In this document: positions 27,936-37,548 of the stretch, in pieces
How positions within the stretch are numbered: the first letter of the stretch is position 1
Layout: each line of letters starts with the position of its first letter
From: Parapedobacter pyrenivorans
GTDB taxonomy: Bacteria; Bacteroidota; Bacteroidia; Sphingobacteriales; Sphingobacteriaceae
DNA: 64,000 nucleotides
NCBI RefSeq assembly: GCF_014636865.1
Contig: NZ_BMER01000001.1
Coordinates: forward strand, 794,718-858,717
Reading direction: 5' to 3'
Notes under the pieces: model-generated
What the model saw: the letters and a program-made list of their open reading frames with translations, nothing else
Told to the model about the DNA's origin: nothing
Database searches by the model: none
Translations under genes and position numbers: made by a program

Positions 27936-29792
27936 TTATATATGAAGGCGTTGTTTTGCCTTTTGGCTTACCGACTGCTGACGGGCTTGCCGCACACTGG
28001 CGCTTTCAGACACAGCGGCAAGGGGTACTTCCCACCACGCGTGGCCATAACCAGCCATTTTGCGCTCGGTCGCAGTTTCCACATAGATAACCGTGGTTTT
28101 ATCGTTGAGCTTCGCCTGTCTCAATGCTTCGCTAAATGAAACTGCGTTCGTTGTGCGAATCACGGCAGCACCCAAGCTTTCCGCATTTTTGGCAAGATCC
28201 ACAGGCAGCAGGTCGCCGTCCAACTGCCCCGAGCCTTCATCCCGGGCCCGGTACTGCGTACCGAAACCCTCGGTGCCCAGCGATTTGGACAGCCCACCTA
28301 TGCTCGCAAAGCCATTGTTATTGATCAGGATGATGGTCAATTTATGGTCTTCCTGTATGGAAGTCACAATTTCTGAAGACATCATTAGGTAGCTTCCATC
28401 ACCCACCATCACGTAAACCTCACGCCCCCGGTCGGCCATTTTGACGCCTAATCCCCCTGCAATTTCATAGCCCATGCACGAGTACCCGTATTCCAGGTGA
28501 AAACCTTTAGGATCTGCTGTACGCCAAAGTTTATGCAAATCGCCCGGCAGGCTGCCCGCAGCACATACCACCACGTCTTTTGGCGCGGAAAAATCGTTGA
28601 CCAGCCCGATGACTTCCGCCTGGGAGAGCCGTAGATCGCTTTCCGGATGGTAGGCCAATGTCACTTTTTCATCCCAGCTCCGGTTATAGGCCGCTACCTC
28701 GGCTTCATAGGCGGCACCTACGCGATAACCTTCCAACTTTTCCAACAAAGCGCGTAAGGTCGCCCGTGCATCGCCAGTCAGCGCCAGCCCAGCCTGCTTG
28801 TGGGCGTCGAACTCGGCAATATTAATATTGATAAAGGAAACCGCTGGGTTTTGAAATGCGGTTTTTGAAGCCGTCGTGAAATCGCTGTATCGCGTACCAA
28901 TGCCAATAACCAAATCTGCCTTTGCGCTAATCGCGTTAGCCCCTTCCGTACCCGTGGCCCCTACTGCACCCAACTGATGGAGATCATGATAAGGCAAGGA
29001 ACCTTTTCCAGCAAACGTTTCAGCAATGGGGATACCGGTCGCATCCACAAATGCCTGCAGGGCATCGGTGGCTCCTCCGTAGATCACTCCACCGCCGGCC
29101 ACAATCATCGGATGCCTAGCCGCGCGGATCCGAGCAACGGCACGCTGTATCAATTCCCCATCCGGCAACGGACGGGGAATATACCACACCCGCCTTTCGA
29201 ATAGCTCCTTAGGGAAATCATAAGCCTCCGCCTGCACGTCCTGAGGAAGGCAGAGGGTAACTGCACCGGTCTCTGCGGGCGAAGTAAGCACACGCATAGC
29301 TTGCATCAATGAGGCAATCAGTTGCTCCGGGCGGTTGATGCGGTCCCAATACCGAGAGACCGGCCGGAAGCAATCGTTGACGGACACATCTGCAGAAGTC
29401 GGATATTCGAGTTGCTGCAACACGGGGTCCACATGGCGACCGGCAAAAATATCTCCTGGAAGCAACAGCACGGGCAACCGGTTGATGGTAGCGGCTGCGG
29501 CGGCAGTTAACATATTGGTGGCCCCCGGCCCGATGGACGACGTACAAACAAAGGTAGACAACCGGTCCTTCATGCGGCTATATGCTGCAGCGGTATGCAC
29601 CATGGCTTGCTCATTACGCGCTTGGTAATAGGTGAACGCGGGATATTCAAACAACGCCTGGCCAATCCCCCCCACATTTCCGTGTCCGAAGATGCCAAAA
29701 CATCCTGCAAAGAATTTATGCTGTATGCCATCCCGTTCCACATACTGTTGATCGAGGAATCGGATAAGCGCCTGTGACGTAGTCAACTTCAT
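27936..29792 (-). CDS. iolD: 3D-(3,5/4)-trihydroxycyclohexane-1,2-dione hydrolase
   Basis: Thiamin-diphosphate enzyme of 618 residues that opens the trione ring to 5-deoxyglucuronate. The PYR domain carries the catalytic Glu in YYQARNEQAMVHTAAA; the IolD-typical start is FAGCFGIFGHGNVGGIGQAL (20 residues). The C-terminal PP domain shows MVGDGSYLMMSSEIVTSIQE then NNNGFASIGGLS, the Mg/ThDP motif GDGS..NNN. Length matches IolD and exceeds acetolactate synthase. It is 2 bp after iolC, so tightly coupled. Confidence 0.95.
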   Translation of the reverse strand: MKLTTSQALIRFLDQQYVERDGIQHKFFAGCFGIFGHGNVGGIGQALFEYPAFTYYQARNEQAMVHTAAAYSRMKDRLSTFVCTSSIGPGATNMLTAAAAATINRLPVLLLPGDIFAGRHVDPVLQQLEYPTSADVSVNDCFRPVSRYWDRINRPEQLIASLMQAMRVLTSPAETGAVTLCLPQDVQAEAYDFPKELFERRVWYIPRPLPDGELIQRAVARIRAARHPMIVAGGGVIYGGATDALQAFVDATGIPIAETFAGKGSLPYHDLHQLGAVGATGTEGANAISAKADLVIGIGTRYSDFTTASKTAFQNPAVSFININIAEFDAHKQAGLALTGDARATLRALLEKLEGYRVGAAYEAEVAAYNRSWDEKVTLAYHPESDLRLSQAEVIGLVNDFSAPKDVVVCAAGSLPGDLHKLWRTADPKGFHLEYGYSCMGYEIAGGLGVKMADRGREVYVMVGDGSYLMMSSEIVTSIQEDHKLTIILINNNGFASIGGLSKSLGTEGFGTQYRARDEGSGQLDGDLLPVDLAKNAESLGAAVIRTTNAVSFSEALRQAKLNDKTTVIYVETATERKMAGYGHAWWEVPLAAVSESASVRQARQQSVSQKAKQRLHI

Positions 29793-29794
29793 AA

Positions 29795-30817
29795 TTAAAA
29801 CCCTCCGTGTTTCTCAATAAATTTCAGGGACTCCTCCAGGGTGGGCATAAAATTAGCGCAGCCGGGCTGCAACACCACCTGTGCCCCGCTGGCATTACCC
29901 ATTCGGCATGATTTGTACACGTCCCAGCCGTTCAGGTAACCGTAGATAAATCCCGATGCAAATGCATCACCCGCACCGAGGATATTCAACGGTACTACCG
30001 GAAATCCAGGCACTTCTTCTTTATTGCCTTTATTATCGTACACTGTGGCACCTGTAGCACCCCGCTTCACCACCAATATTTCCACCCCTAGCGACAATAC
30101 GTTTGCAATAGCCTTATTGATATCACCGCTTACAGTAGGTGCCGAAATTTGCTGGTGTTCGATGGTTACCTGGGAAGCATCTTCCAACATCGCTGCAAGG
30201 AGTTCTTCCTCGGTGCCGATTGCAATCTTAATACTGGGGAGCAGCGCCCGGACCATGATACCGAATGATCGGATATCCGACCATTGATCGGCCCTGAAAT
30301 CGATATCGAGCAACGTTGTTACGCCGTGGCCGTTGGCCCGTTCCACAGCATGGAAAACCGCGCTCCGGCTCGGCTCGATATTCAAGGCAGTCCCAGACAA
30401 TTCAATCAGTCGCACTTCCCCCATGTCGATAGCATTGACATGGTCAATGGTAAGCTGCGAATCGGCAGCGTTGTTGCGATAAAACACCAACGGAAAGGTA
30501 TCGGGCGGTTGGATACCCAGTAGTACAGCGCTGCTCCTTGCTCCGGTTATACGGGGGATGAATGCTGTCTCTACTTTTTCCTGCCGTAGGAAATTTAAAA
30601 TAAAATCGCCCACCTTGTCATCGCCTACACCGGTAAGCAGTGCGGCACGGAGGCCCAGCCGACTACAACCTGTAGCAATATTCAATGGCGACCCGCCAAC
30701 AAAGGCATCAAACCCCTTGATGGCTGTAAATTCAGCGCCGATATTCTGTGAATAAAGATCGATTGATGATCGACCTACTGTGAGCACATCATATTTTTTG
30801 ACTTTGCCGTCCATCAT
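29795..30817 (-). CDS. iolC: 5-Dehydro-2-deoxygluconokinase
   Basis: PfkB/ribokinase-family kinase of 340 residues phosphorylating 2-deoxy-5-keto-gluconate at C6. The N-terminal VGRSSIDLYSQNIG is IolC-like. GGSPLNIATGCSRLGLRAAL is the PfkB-1 region, and LNILGAGDAFASGFIYGYLN carries the PfkB-2 signature with the catalytic Asp in GAGDAF. Its start overlaps the iolB stop by 4 nt. Confidence 0.94.
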   Translation of the reverse strand: MMDGKVKKYDVLTVGRSSIDLYSQNIGAEFTAIKGFDAFVGGSPLNIATGCSRLGLRAALLTGVGDDKVGDFILNFLRQEKVETAFIPRITGARSSAVLLGIQPPDTFPLVFYRNNAADSQLTIDHVNAIDMGEVRLIELSGTALNIEPSRSAVFHAVERANGHGVTTLLDIDFRADQWSDIRSFGIMVRALLPSIKIAIGTEEELLAAMLEDASQVTIEHQQISAPTVSGDINKAIANVLSLGVEILVVKRGATGATVYDNKGNKEEVPGFPVVPLNILGAGDAFASGFIYGYLNGWDVYKSCRMGNASGAQVVLQPGCANFMPTLEESLKFIEKHGGF

Positions 30818-31692
30818 CCATTCATTTTTGCAGTTACCATTGGAATTCGTTCATCCTGTCCCTTCCATGTGCCGAATATCCACGCATGGTCCGGATCGGG
30901 CGTGTTGGCCAACGACTGATCCGATCCCGCCAGGAAGTTGAGATAATATACATCATACCCATGCCCCGCTACCACGGGATGATAGCCCTTAGGCACCAGT
31001 ACCACATCGTTGTGCCGGGCCACCGCTATCTCGTCTAGGCTACCATCGGCCGTATAAACACGTTGTATCGCATATCCTTGGGGCTTGCTGATTTTGTAAA
31101 AATAAGTCTCTTCCAACCTTGCTTCCACCAATGTCCCATTTTCATCCACGATGCGCTCATCGTGCTTATGGGCGGGAAATGAGCTCCAGTTACCCGACGG
31201 CGTGTACACCTCCACGGCCACCAACCGATGGCATGGAAACCCCGGGCCGAGCAGGTCGTTGATTTGCCGGGTGGCATTGTCGCCTCCGCGGATTTCGATC
31301 TGTACCTCCTCAGGCCGCTTGAATACAGGCAAAAAATCGCGGTCGGTTTCACACCATCCATATGCAATGTCCAACACATCGCTTTCGGCAATCAGTTCGA
31401 ATGGGGTATGGCGCGGCAGGTAAAGTGAATGGGCCATGCCTGAAAAAACATCTTTCCGTCCGTTGACGGTTTGCCATGCCCCTTTATTCGTGTTCACCCG
31501 ATAATTACCCCCCAGCAAGATGATCGCATATTCATGGTCACCCGTATCTCCCTTCCATATTTCATCTCTCCGCATTACGCGCGCGGCGAAATTCAGGTAT
31601 TGCCATGCGCCGTCTTCCCTGCTGATATGCTGGTAGACGGCGGTGGCATCACTGGGTTTGGCTAAAAGCCGACATTGCTCGTCCTGCTTCAT
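30814..31692 (-). CDS. iolB: 5-Deoxyglucuronate isomerase
   Basis: KduI/IolB-type double cupin of 292 residues that isomerises 5-deoxyglucuronate to 2-deoxy-5-keto-gluconate. Metal-binding segment SSFPAHKHDERI has the paired His, with EETYFYKISKPQGYAIQRVY holding the Glu; the C-terminal HGYDVYYLNFLAGSDQ and DPDHAWIFGTWKGQD match IolB. It lies between iolJ (33 bp) and iolC (4-nt overlap). Confidence 0.94.
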   Translation of the reverse strand: MKQDEQCRLLAKPSDATAVYQHISREDGAWQYLNFAARVMRRDEIWKGDTGDHEYAIILLGGNYRVNTNKGAWQTVNGRKDVFSGMAHSLYLPRHTPFELIAESDVLDIAYGWCETDRDFLPVFKRPEEVQIEIRGGDNATRQINDLLGPGFPCHRLVAVEVYTPSGNWSSFPAHKHDERIVDENGTLVEARLEETYFYKISKPQGYAIQRVYTADGSLDEIAVARHNDVVLVPKGYHPVVAGHGYDVYYLNFLAGSDQSLANTPDPDHAWIFGTWKGQDERIPMVTAKMNG

Positions 31693-31725
31693 TTTAATAG
31701 GTACTTTTTATAATCAGTAGCGGCA

Positions 31726-32667
31726 TTACGCCCGAAAAGCTTCCGCTTTTCCGGCCGCCCCTAATTTTTCAAATTTTTCGATGCATAGCTTCTCCAGTTC
31801 CGCTACATACATCCTTCCAGGCACGATGGGGTCGAACTGTTCGGGATGCATAGCGAAAAACTCGCGATGTACCCGGGTCCAAAGCACCCGCAGATCTGTA
31901 GCAACGTTGACTTTGCAGATACCATAGGCCGTCGCCTGCAAAATCTCCTCATCCGAAACCCCACGTGCTCCTTGTCGCATTCGTCCGCCAGCCTGGTTAA
32001 TTCTGGCCAACTCATCTGGGTTCACGGAAGAGCCCCCATGTAAAACCAATGGAAAACCGGGCAGTCGCTGCTGGATATCCCGCAGGATATCGAACCGTAT
32101 CCCTTGATCGCCCGAAAATTTGTAAGCGCCGTGACTGGTTCCCACTGCTATAGCCAAACTATCGCACCCCGTCTGTTCCACAAAATAAGCAGCGTCTTCA
32201 GGCCGCGTATACGTCGATTCAGATTCCGCTACCGCTACCTGATCTTCGACCCCGCTTAACACGCCCAATTCGGCTTCAACGAACACGCCTCGTTCATGTG
32301 CCATCGAGACCATCTTACGCGTCCGGACGATGTTTTGCTCTATGGGATCATGCGAGGCATCGATCATCACGGAGCTGTACTTACCATATTGGAGCGCTTC
32401 GGTGATATGGGATTCGTTGCCGTGATCAAGATGGAGGGCAAACACGACCTCGGGATAAAACTGTGCGGCCGCCCCGATCATCGCCGTCAATACCGTCGGA
32501 CTTGCATACTCCCTAGCCACCGGTGTGGTTTGGATGATGACGGGCGATCGGCTAACACCGGCTGCACGGAAGACACCCAGTACCTGCTCCAGTGTAAAGA
32601 CATTGATGGCCGCTATCGCATAGTTGCCATAGCAGTGATTAAATAGCACATCGGGTCTTACCACCAT
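31726..32667 (-). CDS. iolJ: Class II aldolase, probable 6-phospho-5-dehydro-2-deoxygluconate aldolase
   Basis: Class II fructose-bisphosphate aldolase family protein of 313 residues. Zinc ligands appear in FALHLDHGNESHITEAL (catalytic Asp and first His), VEAELGVLSG (Glu), AVGTSHGAYKF (His) and LVLHGGSS (His). In the iol pathway it cleaves the kinase product to DHAP and malonate semialdehyde. Glycolytic Fba is the alternative, but placement at the head of the iol gene run, downstream of operator B, favours IolJ. Confidence 0.87.
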   Translation of the reverse strand: MVVRPDVLFNHCYGNYAIAAINVFTLEQVLGVFRAAGVSRSPVIIQTTPVAREYASPTVLTAMIGAAAQFYPEVVFALHLDHGNESHITEALQYGKYSSVMIDASHDPIEQNIVRTRKMVSMAHERGVFVEAELGVLSGVEDQVAVAESESTYTRPEDAAYFVEQTGCDSLAIAVGTSHGAYKFSGDQGIRFDILRDIQQRLPGFPLVLHGGSSVNPDELARINQAGGRMRQGARGVSDEEILQATAYGICKVNVATDLRVLWTRVHREFFAMHPEQFDPIVPGRMYVAELEKLCIEKFEKLGAAGKAEAFRA

Positions 32668-32729
32668 AAGGTCTTGTCAATTGGTCCTGCAATAAAACGA
32701 CAATTCAGGCTAACATGCAAGCCTTCGAA

Positions 32730-32745
32730 ACGCAAAGGTTTGCGT
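32730..32745. promoter_or_regulatory. LacI-family operator B (iol genes)
   Basis: ACGCAAAGGTTTGCGT is an inverted repeat whose only asymmetry is the central GG. It lies 63 bp upstream of iolJ and 14 bp after the susD stop. On the minus strand the TTTG in the operator is followed by 20 nt and TAGCCTGA, so it could overlap a weak -33, the arrangement seen at operator A. It suggests a regulated internal promoter for iolJ-B-C-D-symporter-A-E-G. Confidence 0.7.
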
Positions 32746-32758
32746 ACCGGTATCATGT

Positions 32759-34522
32759 TCAGTTATACCCTTCATTCTGCGTGAAAGCATCAGTCGCATC
32801 CATCGTGGCCTGCGGTATGGGATAGATGCGCCTAAACGGTTCCGACACTGGCTTGGCGGTATACGCATCCTCAAATTTCCCAAACCGGATCATCTGTTTG
32901 CGTCGGTTCATCTCCCAGTACATTTCATAGCCGATTTCATTGTAAAGGATTTCTTCGTTCAATGCATTAATGGGCTTACCGGGTGCATTGTCGAAAAGCG
33001 CCTCACGCGTCCTGCTGGTACGAAGCGCATTCACATCGGCCATTGCCTCGACGGTTAGTCCCTTACGGAAGTACGCCTCGGCGCGCATGCAATAAATACC
33101 TCCCAAACGATAGAACGGAACATCCACTCCCGTCGTGCCATTCCCATTCTCCGGATCAAATTCCCACTTGAATATGCGTGCCCCGCGGTTGATCTGCGCT
33201 TGGGTGAACACGGATTGCGCCGGATTATCAAAATCCAGCTCGGGCGTAAAGTCCATAGCAAGCGTGGTGTTTTTTTCGCAATAAAGCATATTCACCTTGA
33301 TCCGTCCATCAGCTGTCATCTCAAACGCCCCGCTAGACAGCAGCGTAGGGCCATATTGTTGCCCTGCCATGATACCTCGGTTAAAATGGAACCACGGCAG
33401 CCCATCACTATTGGGTACAATGCTCGTCGCCGGCATACTCACATCGGTGCCGTCGTTCATAAACCACGTCCCGTCATCGTATTGATAGTGCCGGTGAAAC
33501 CGTGGGTCGTCAAAATTACCTTCCCATGAATAATAGAATTCAGGAGTGATGCAAGACGCATTTGTTCCACGATTGGCAGGCGACGGTTTCTGATTCCGTT
33601 CCATCGGCATATAAGCAAAATCGTTATCGCTGCCACGCAACGTATTGTTATCCTGCGAAGCCACAAAAATCATCTCGGGGCGACCAGCATTGTCGATGTC
33701 AAAATTCCTGAAGTAATTGCTTTCAAGATGGAACTGACCAGACCCAATAAGTTCGGATGTATAGTGGATTACCTTATCCATATCCGTTCCGTTGCCGTCG
33801 ACGGCCTGTGCATTGAAATTGAAATCCGCGGCATAGCGATCCTTGAATACCGCACGATTCAGGTACATTTCGGCCAACAGACCATATGCTGCCTGCTTGG
33901 TGAAGCGCCCACTGTGGGTGGATTGCTCCCCCACGTTCGCCAGGTCGGGCACGATGGCCTCTACCTCTTGAATCAGCTCGTCGATCGCAGTGGCGGCCTG
34001 TAATACCTCAAACGGCGCGTCATCCACCAATGGGTCCCGGTAGGGTGCCTGCCCGAAGAGGTCCAGCGTATGAAACGTATAGAAGGCCAGTAAGCCCCGC
34101 GCTTCGGCAAGGAACAGTGCTTTTTCTGCAAAATCCTGACCGTTTATGGTGCCGATTGCTGTAAGCGATTGCGTGATACCATGCGTCAGGTTATTCCATG
34201 TATTTGCTATTACACCCTCATCCGGTCCCCATGTAAATTCGTGGAAAACCCGCCATCTGCCGCCATCACCCCAATCGCTGCCCCGTGTGGGCAACAACGC
34301 CTCATCGGTGGAATATTCCTGCAACGCGAAAACGTTTCCATGGTCAACAAACGTCGCATTGCTCAGCCTGTTGTAAGCTGCTGCCAATGCATTCTCTGGC
34401 TTCGCACTCTCCGAGCCCAGCACCTCATCGATTACCTTTTCTTCCAGGTTTGTGCACCCGGCCACGACGATTGCCAGCACTATGCAAACTAACTTCTTCG
34501 ATTTAACTATTATCGTTGTCAT
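32759..34522 (-). CDS. SusD/RagB-type outer-membrane lipoprotein, pair 2
   Basis: Surface lipoprotein of 587 residues with lipobox IVVAGC (Cys23). SusD-like helical (TPR) elements include the LAEARGLLAFYTFHTLDLFG segment (RALRAFYYFxLxxxxG pattern) and the C-terminal NEEILYNEIGYEMYWEMNRR, then KQMIRFGKFEDAY, standard for RagB/SusD proteins. It binds ligand as the lid of the adjacent SusC channel. It is 11 bp after its susC partner. Given the downstream iol genes the ligand is probably an inositol derivative; that is inference. Confidence 0.93.
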   Translation of the reverse strand: MTTIIVKSKKLVCIVLAIVVAGCTNLEEKVIDEVLGSESAKPENALAAAYNRLSNATFVDHGNVFALQEYSTDEALLPTRGSDWGDGGRWRVFHEFTWGPDEGVIANTWNNLTHGITQSLTAIGTINGQDFAEKALFLAEARGLLAFYTFHTLDLFGQAPYRDPLVDDAPFEVLQAATAIDELIQEVEAIVPDLANVGEQSTHSGRFTKQAAYGLLAEMYLNRAVFKDRYAADFNFNAQAVDGNGTDMDKVIHYTSELIGSGQFHLESNYFRNFDIDNAGRPEMIFVASQDNNTLRGSDNDFAYMPMERNQKPSPANRGTNASCITPEFYYSWEGNFDDPRFHRHYQYDDGTWFMNDGTDVSMPATSIVPNSDGLPWFHFNRGIMAGQQYGPTLLSSGAFEMTADGRIKVNMLYCEKNTTLAMDFTPELDFDNPAQSVFTQAQINRGARIFKWEFDPENGNGTTGVDVPFYRLGGIYCMRAEAYFRKGLTVEAMADVNALRTSRTREALFDNAPGKPINALNEEILYNEIGYEMYWEMNRRKQMIRFGKFEDAYTAKPVSEPFRRIYPIPQATMDATDAFTQNEGYN

Positions 34523-34533
34523 GTCTTTATGGA

Positions 34534-37518
34534 TTAGAATTTAATCGTTGCACCAACCATAAACGTCTTTGCCGGCGGATAAGTGGTATAATCCACACCC
34601 AGCGACTGATTTCCACCTACACTCTTGGCGGTGTTCACCATCGGGTCGTATCCGGAATAGCCGGTAATCGTGAGTAAATTTTGTGCACTGGCATAAATAT
34701 TCACGGATTGCAACCAACCAAGGCCCCTCGGTGCCAGCGTATAGCCCAAGCGAACGTTGTTCAATCGTACGAAATCGGATTTCTCCAAATACAGCGAAGA
34801 CAACTGCACGGCATTGGTGGTGGCGGCGCCAGCATCATAATAATCCGCCAACACGTTACGATCGGAGGCCAAGCTATTGATGTTAAGGTTGATTGCCGTG
34901 TTATTTACCAAATAGCCGCCCGTCTGCCCGATGATGGAAAACGAAAAGTCCAGTTGTTTATAGCGCATCTGGCTGTTCAAACCGAAGTTGAAATTGGGAA
35001 TCGCTCCTTCAAAAATTTGCCGATCATCCGCATTAATCGCCCCATCGCCACTCGCGTCTTCAAAAATATCTTTCCCCTCGCTGTCATATCCGAGGTGCTT
35101 CAACATGAAAAAAGAACCTGCTTCGTAACCGCTTTTATAAATATTGGCATAAACGGAAGACAAGCCCGGACCAGAAATACTGCCCGAATAGAGTTCGGAG
35201 ACGGGCAAATCCTCAATCGTATTGGACAATGTCGATCCATTCACGTCTACTGACCAGTTAAACAGCTGTGTGCTTAAAAGCTGCGAACCCAACGTCAATT
35301 CAACCCCCTTGTTAACCAATCGCGCATCTACGTTCTTCCATACCGTTGTCGTGGGGCTTAGCGGTTCGGATGGGATGTTCAATATCGGGTCCTTAGTGGT
35401 CTTGTTATAGTATTCCAATGCGCCATAAAGCTTGCTGTTCCAAAAGTCGAAATCCAACCCGATGTTAAATTGTTCTACCACTTCCCATTTCAGCCCCGGA
35501 TTGGCAGTCCGGTTCACGTCGGTGCCATTGATCAACGCGAGGTCGCCATAAAGGTAATAACCAGATGATGGGGACAGCGAATAACTGGCCTGTGTAATCT
35601 TATTGGGAACTTCCTGATTCCCCGTCTGCCCCCAGCTGGCCCGTAGTTTCAGCTCCCGGACGCCGCTGACGTCACTCAGGAACTGCTCGCGGGAGAGCAC
35701 CCAACCCAGCGCGAACGATGGGAAATATCCATACTTATTGTCTTCCCCGAAACGTGTCGAACCGTCCGCGCGAAGTGATGCCGTAACCAGATACCGGTTA
35801 TCAAAATTGTAATTTGCACGGCCAAAAAACGATTGCAGTTCATTTTCCTGTGCAAACCCACCCGGGTTGGTGGGAATGCCCGAATAACCCGGATTGTGTT
35901 CGGGAGCAACCCCCTCACCCTGATTAGCGATATTCTCCATACCAAACGACGTACCTGAGAATTTGAACTGCTGGTAGGAAAACCCGCCGAGAAGTTCCAC
36001 TTGATGCCGGTCCGCAGTGATGTTGTACGTCAGGTAATGGTCCAGCAAGGTGGTTAATGACGATCGGTTGTTCTGCACATATGCACCCAACGGCGTACGG
36101 TCGGTCACATTCGGGTAGATCGTTGAACTCCTTTCGGATGTCGATTTATCGATACCGTAGTTAAACCGATATTCTAAACCCGGTAAGATGCGCAGTGTAG
36201 CTTCTACGTTACCCAATACACGGAACGTATTGGTCTTATCGTCAAACACCTCCAAGAGGTAAGCCGGATTGTAATGCGCATTCATGTTGAAGTTGGTGTA
36301 GTCACCGTTCTCATCACGCACATTGCGTGTTGGGTTGGCCATCAGCGCATGGATGATGAGCTGACCGTCTGATCCCGCGGTATTGCCGTTCGGCACACCC
36401 GTTTCCCCGATGTCACTTGCGGTCAGGTTCATTTTCACTTTCAGTCGTTCGTTGTCGAAAAACGACTCCTCGGCATTCAACCGCGCGGTCGTGCGCCTAA
36501 AATCGCTCGATTGCACGATTCCTTCTTGATCCATATAGGATAGTGAAGCCATGTAATTTCCCGATGCAGTAGCTTTGGCGAACGAGACGTTGTGGTTTTG
36601 TGTCAACGCATTCCGATAGATCACGTCCTGCCAATCCGTATTCCCACCATGGTCGTAAGCCGGATCAGGGAGCGCTGCCCGGTAGTCAGCGGCAGACAGC
36701 ACATCCAGCTTCCGGATTACCGAAGACGATCCGATATACATGTCATAGGTGAGTGTCGGCTCGCCGCTCTGTCCCCGTTTGGTCGTAATCAGAACCACAC
36801 CATTCGATCCCCGTGCGCCATAGATGGCAGCTGCGGACGCATCCTTCAGTATGGTTACCGTCTCAATATCACTGGTATTTAGAAAATTAAGCGGGTTCTT
36901 CGCTTCCGAACTACCCAATCCAAAATTCGCTCCCCCCGCACTCACGCTTTCGTTGCTCAGGGGCACGCCATCCACGACAAAAAGCGGTGTACTGCCGCTA
37001 CGGATAGATCCCACACCCCGGATAAACACGTCGATTCCCGCTCCCGGCTCACCACTTGATTGGGCGATGCGTACCCCAGCTACTTTGCCTTGAAGCAGGT
37101 TGTCTACCGAAACACTTACCCCTTGCTTCAGGGCTTCACCTTTCAACTGGGTCAATGCGCCCGTCACGTCAGATCTCGCTTGGCTACCGTAGCCGACCAC
37201 GACAATTTCTTCCAGCGAGTTGCTTGCCGCTATTAGTGTTACACGCAACGACACATCAGCTACCGCAACTTCCTGAGTCACATAGCCCACGTAGGATATC
37301 GTCAGTTTTTCCCCATCTGCGGCTTCGAGTGTAAATTCACCGCGTTCGTTGGTTGTTGTCGCGCGATCAGTGGAGAGTGATTTCACCGTGGCTCCCACCA
37401 CGGGCGTACCATCAGTGCTGACTACCACGCCGTTGATTGGCCGTTGCTCGTTTGTCAACGAAAAGCCACTCAATGAAAACCATAGCATGGCAGCAATTAC
37501 GAAGATTTGCTTTTTCAT
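34534..37518 (-). CDS. SusC/RagA-type TonB-dependent receptor, pair 2
   Basis: Outer-membrane importer of 994 residues: signal peptide, carboxypeptidase-regulatory-like domain (about 25-105, INGVVVSTDGTPVVGATVKS), TonB-box-like EEIVVVGYGSQ, plug domain with DASAAAIYGARGSNGVVLIT, and a beta-barrel ending PAKTFMVGATIKF with the aromatic terminal residue. It is driven by TonB-ExbBD. It follows the EEP phosphodiesterase gene by 30 bp, so it is probably co-transcribed with it and with pair 1. Confidence 0.94.
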   Translation of the reverse strand: MKKQIFVIAAMLWFSLSGFSLTNEQRPINGVVVSTDGTPVVGATVKSLSTDRATTTNERGEFTLEAADGEKLTISYVGYVTQEVAVADVSLRVTLIAASNSLEEIVVVGYGSQARSDVTGALTQLKGEALKQGVSVSVDNLLQGKVAGVRIAQSSGEPGAGIDVFIRGVGSIRSGSTPLFVVDGVPLSNESVSAGGANFGLGSSEAKNPLNFLNTSDIETVTILKDASAAAIYGARGSNGVVLITTKRGQSGEPTLTYDMYIGSSSVIRKLDVLSAADYRAALPDPAYDHGGNTDWQDVIYRNALTQNHNVSFAKATASGNYMASLSYMDQEGIVQSSDFRRTTARLNAEESFFDNERLKVKMNLTASDIGETGVPNGNTAGSDGQLIIHALMANPTRNVRDENGDYTNFNMNAHYNPAYLLEVFDDKTNTFRVLGNVEATLRILPGLEYRFNYGIDKSTSERSSTIYPNVTDRTPLGAYVQNNRSSLTTLLDHYLTYNITADRHQVELLGGFSYQQFKFSGTSFGMENIANQGEGVAPEHNPGYSGIPTNPGGFAQENELQSFFGRANYNFDNRYLVTASLRADGSTRFGEDNKYGYFPSFALGWVLSREQFLSDVSGVRELKLRASWGQTGNQEVPNKITQASYSLSPSSGYYLYGDLALINGTDVNRTANPGLKWEVVEQFNIGLDFDFWNSKLYGALEYYNKTTKDPILNIPSEPLSPTTTVWKNVDARLVNKGVELTLGSQLLSTQLFNWSVDVNGSTLSNTIEDLPVSELYSGSISGPGLSSVYANIYKSGYEAGSFFMLKHLGYDSEGKDIFEDASGDGAINADDRQIFEGAIPNFNFGLNSQMRYKQLDFSFSIIGQTGGYLVNNTAINLNINSLASDRNVLADYYDAGAATTNAVQLSSLYLEKSDFVRLNNVRLGYTLAPRGLGWLQSVNIYASAQNLLTITGYSGYDPMVNTAKSVGGNQSLGVDYTTYPPAKTFMVGATIKF

Positions 37519-37548
37519 ATTAGGTCTATTCTAAATGTTGCACATATA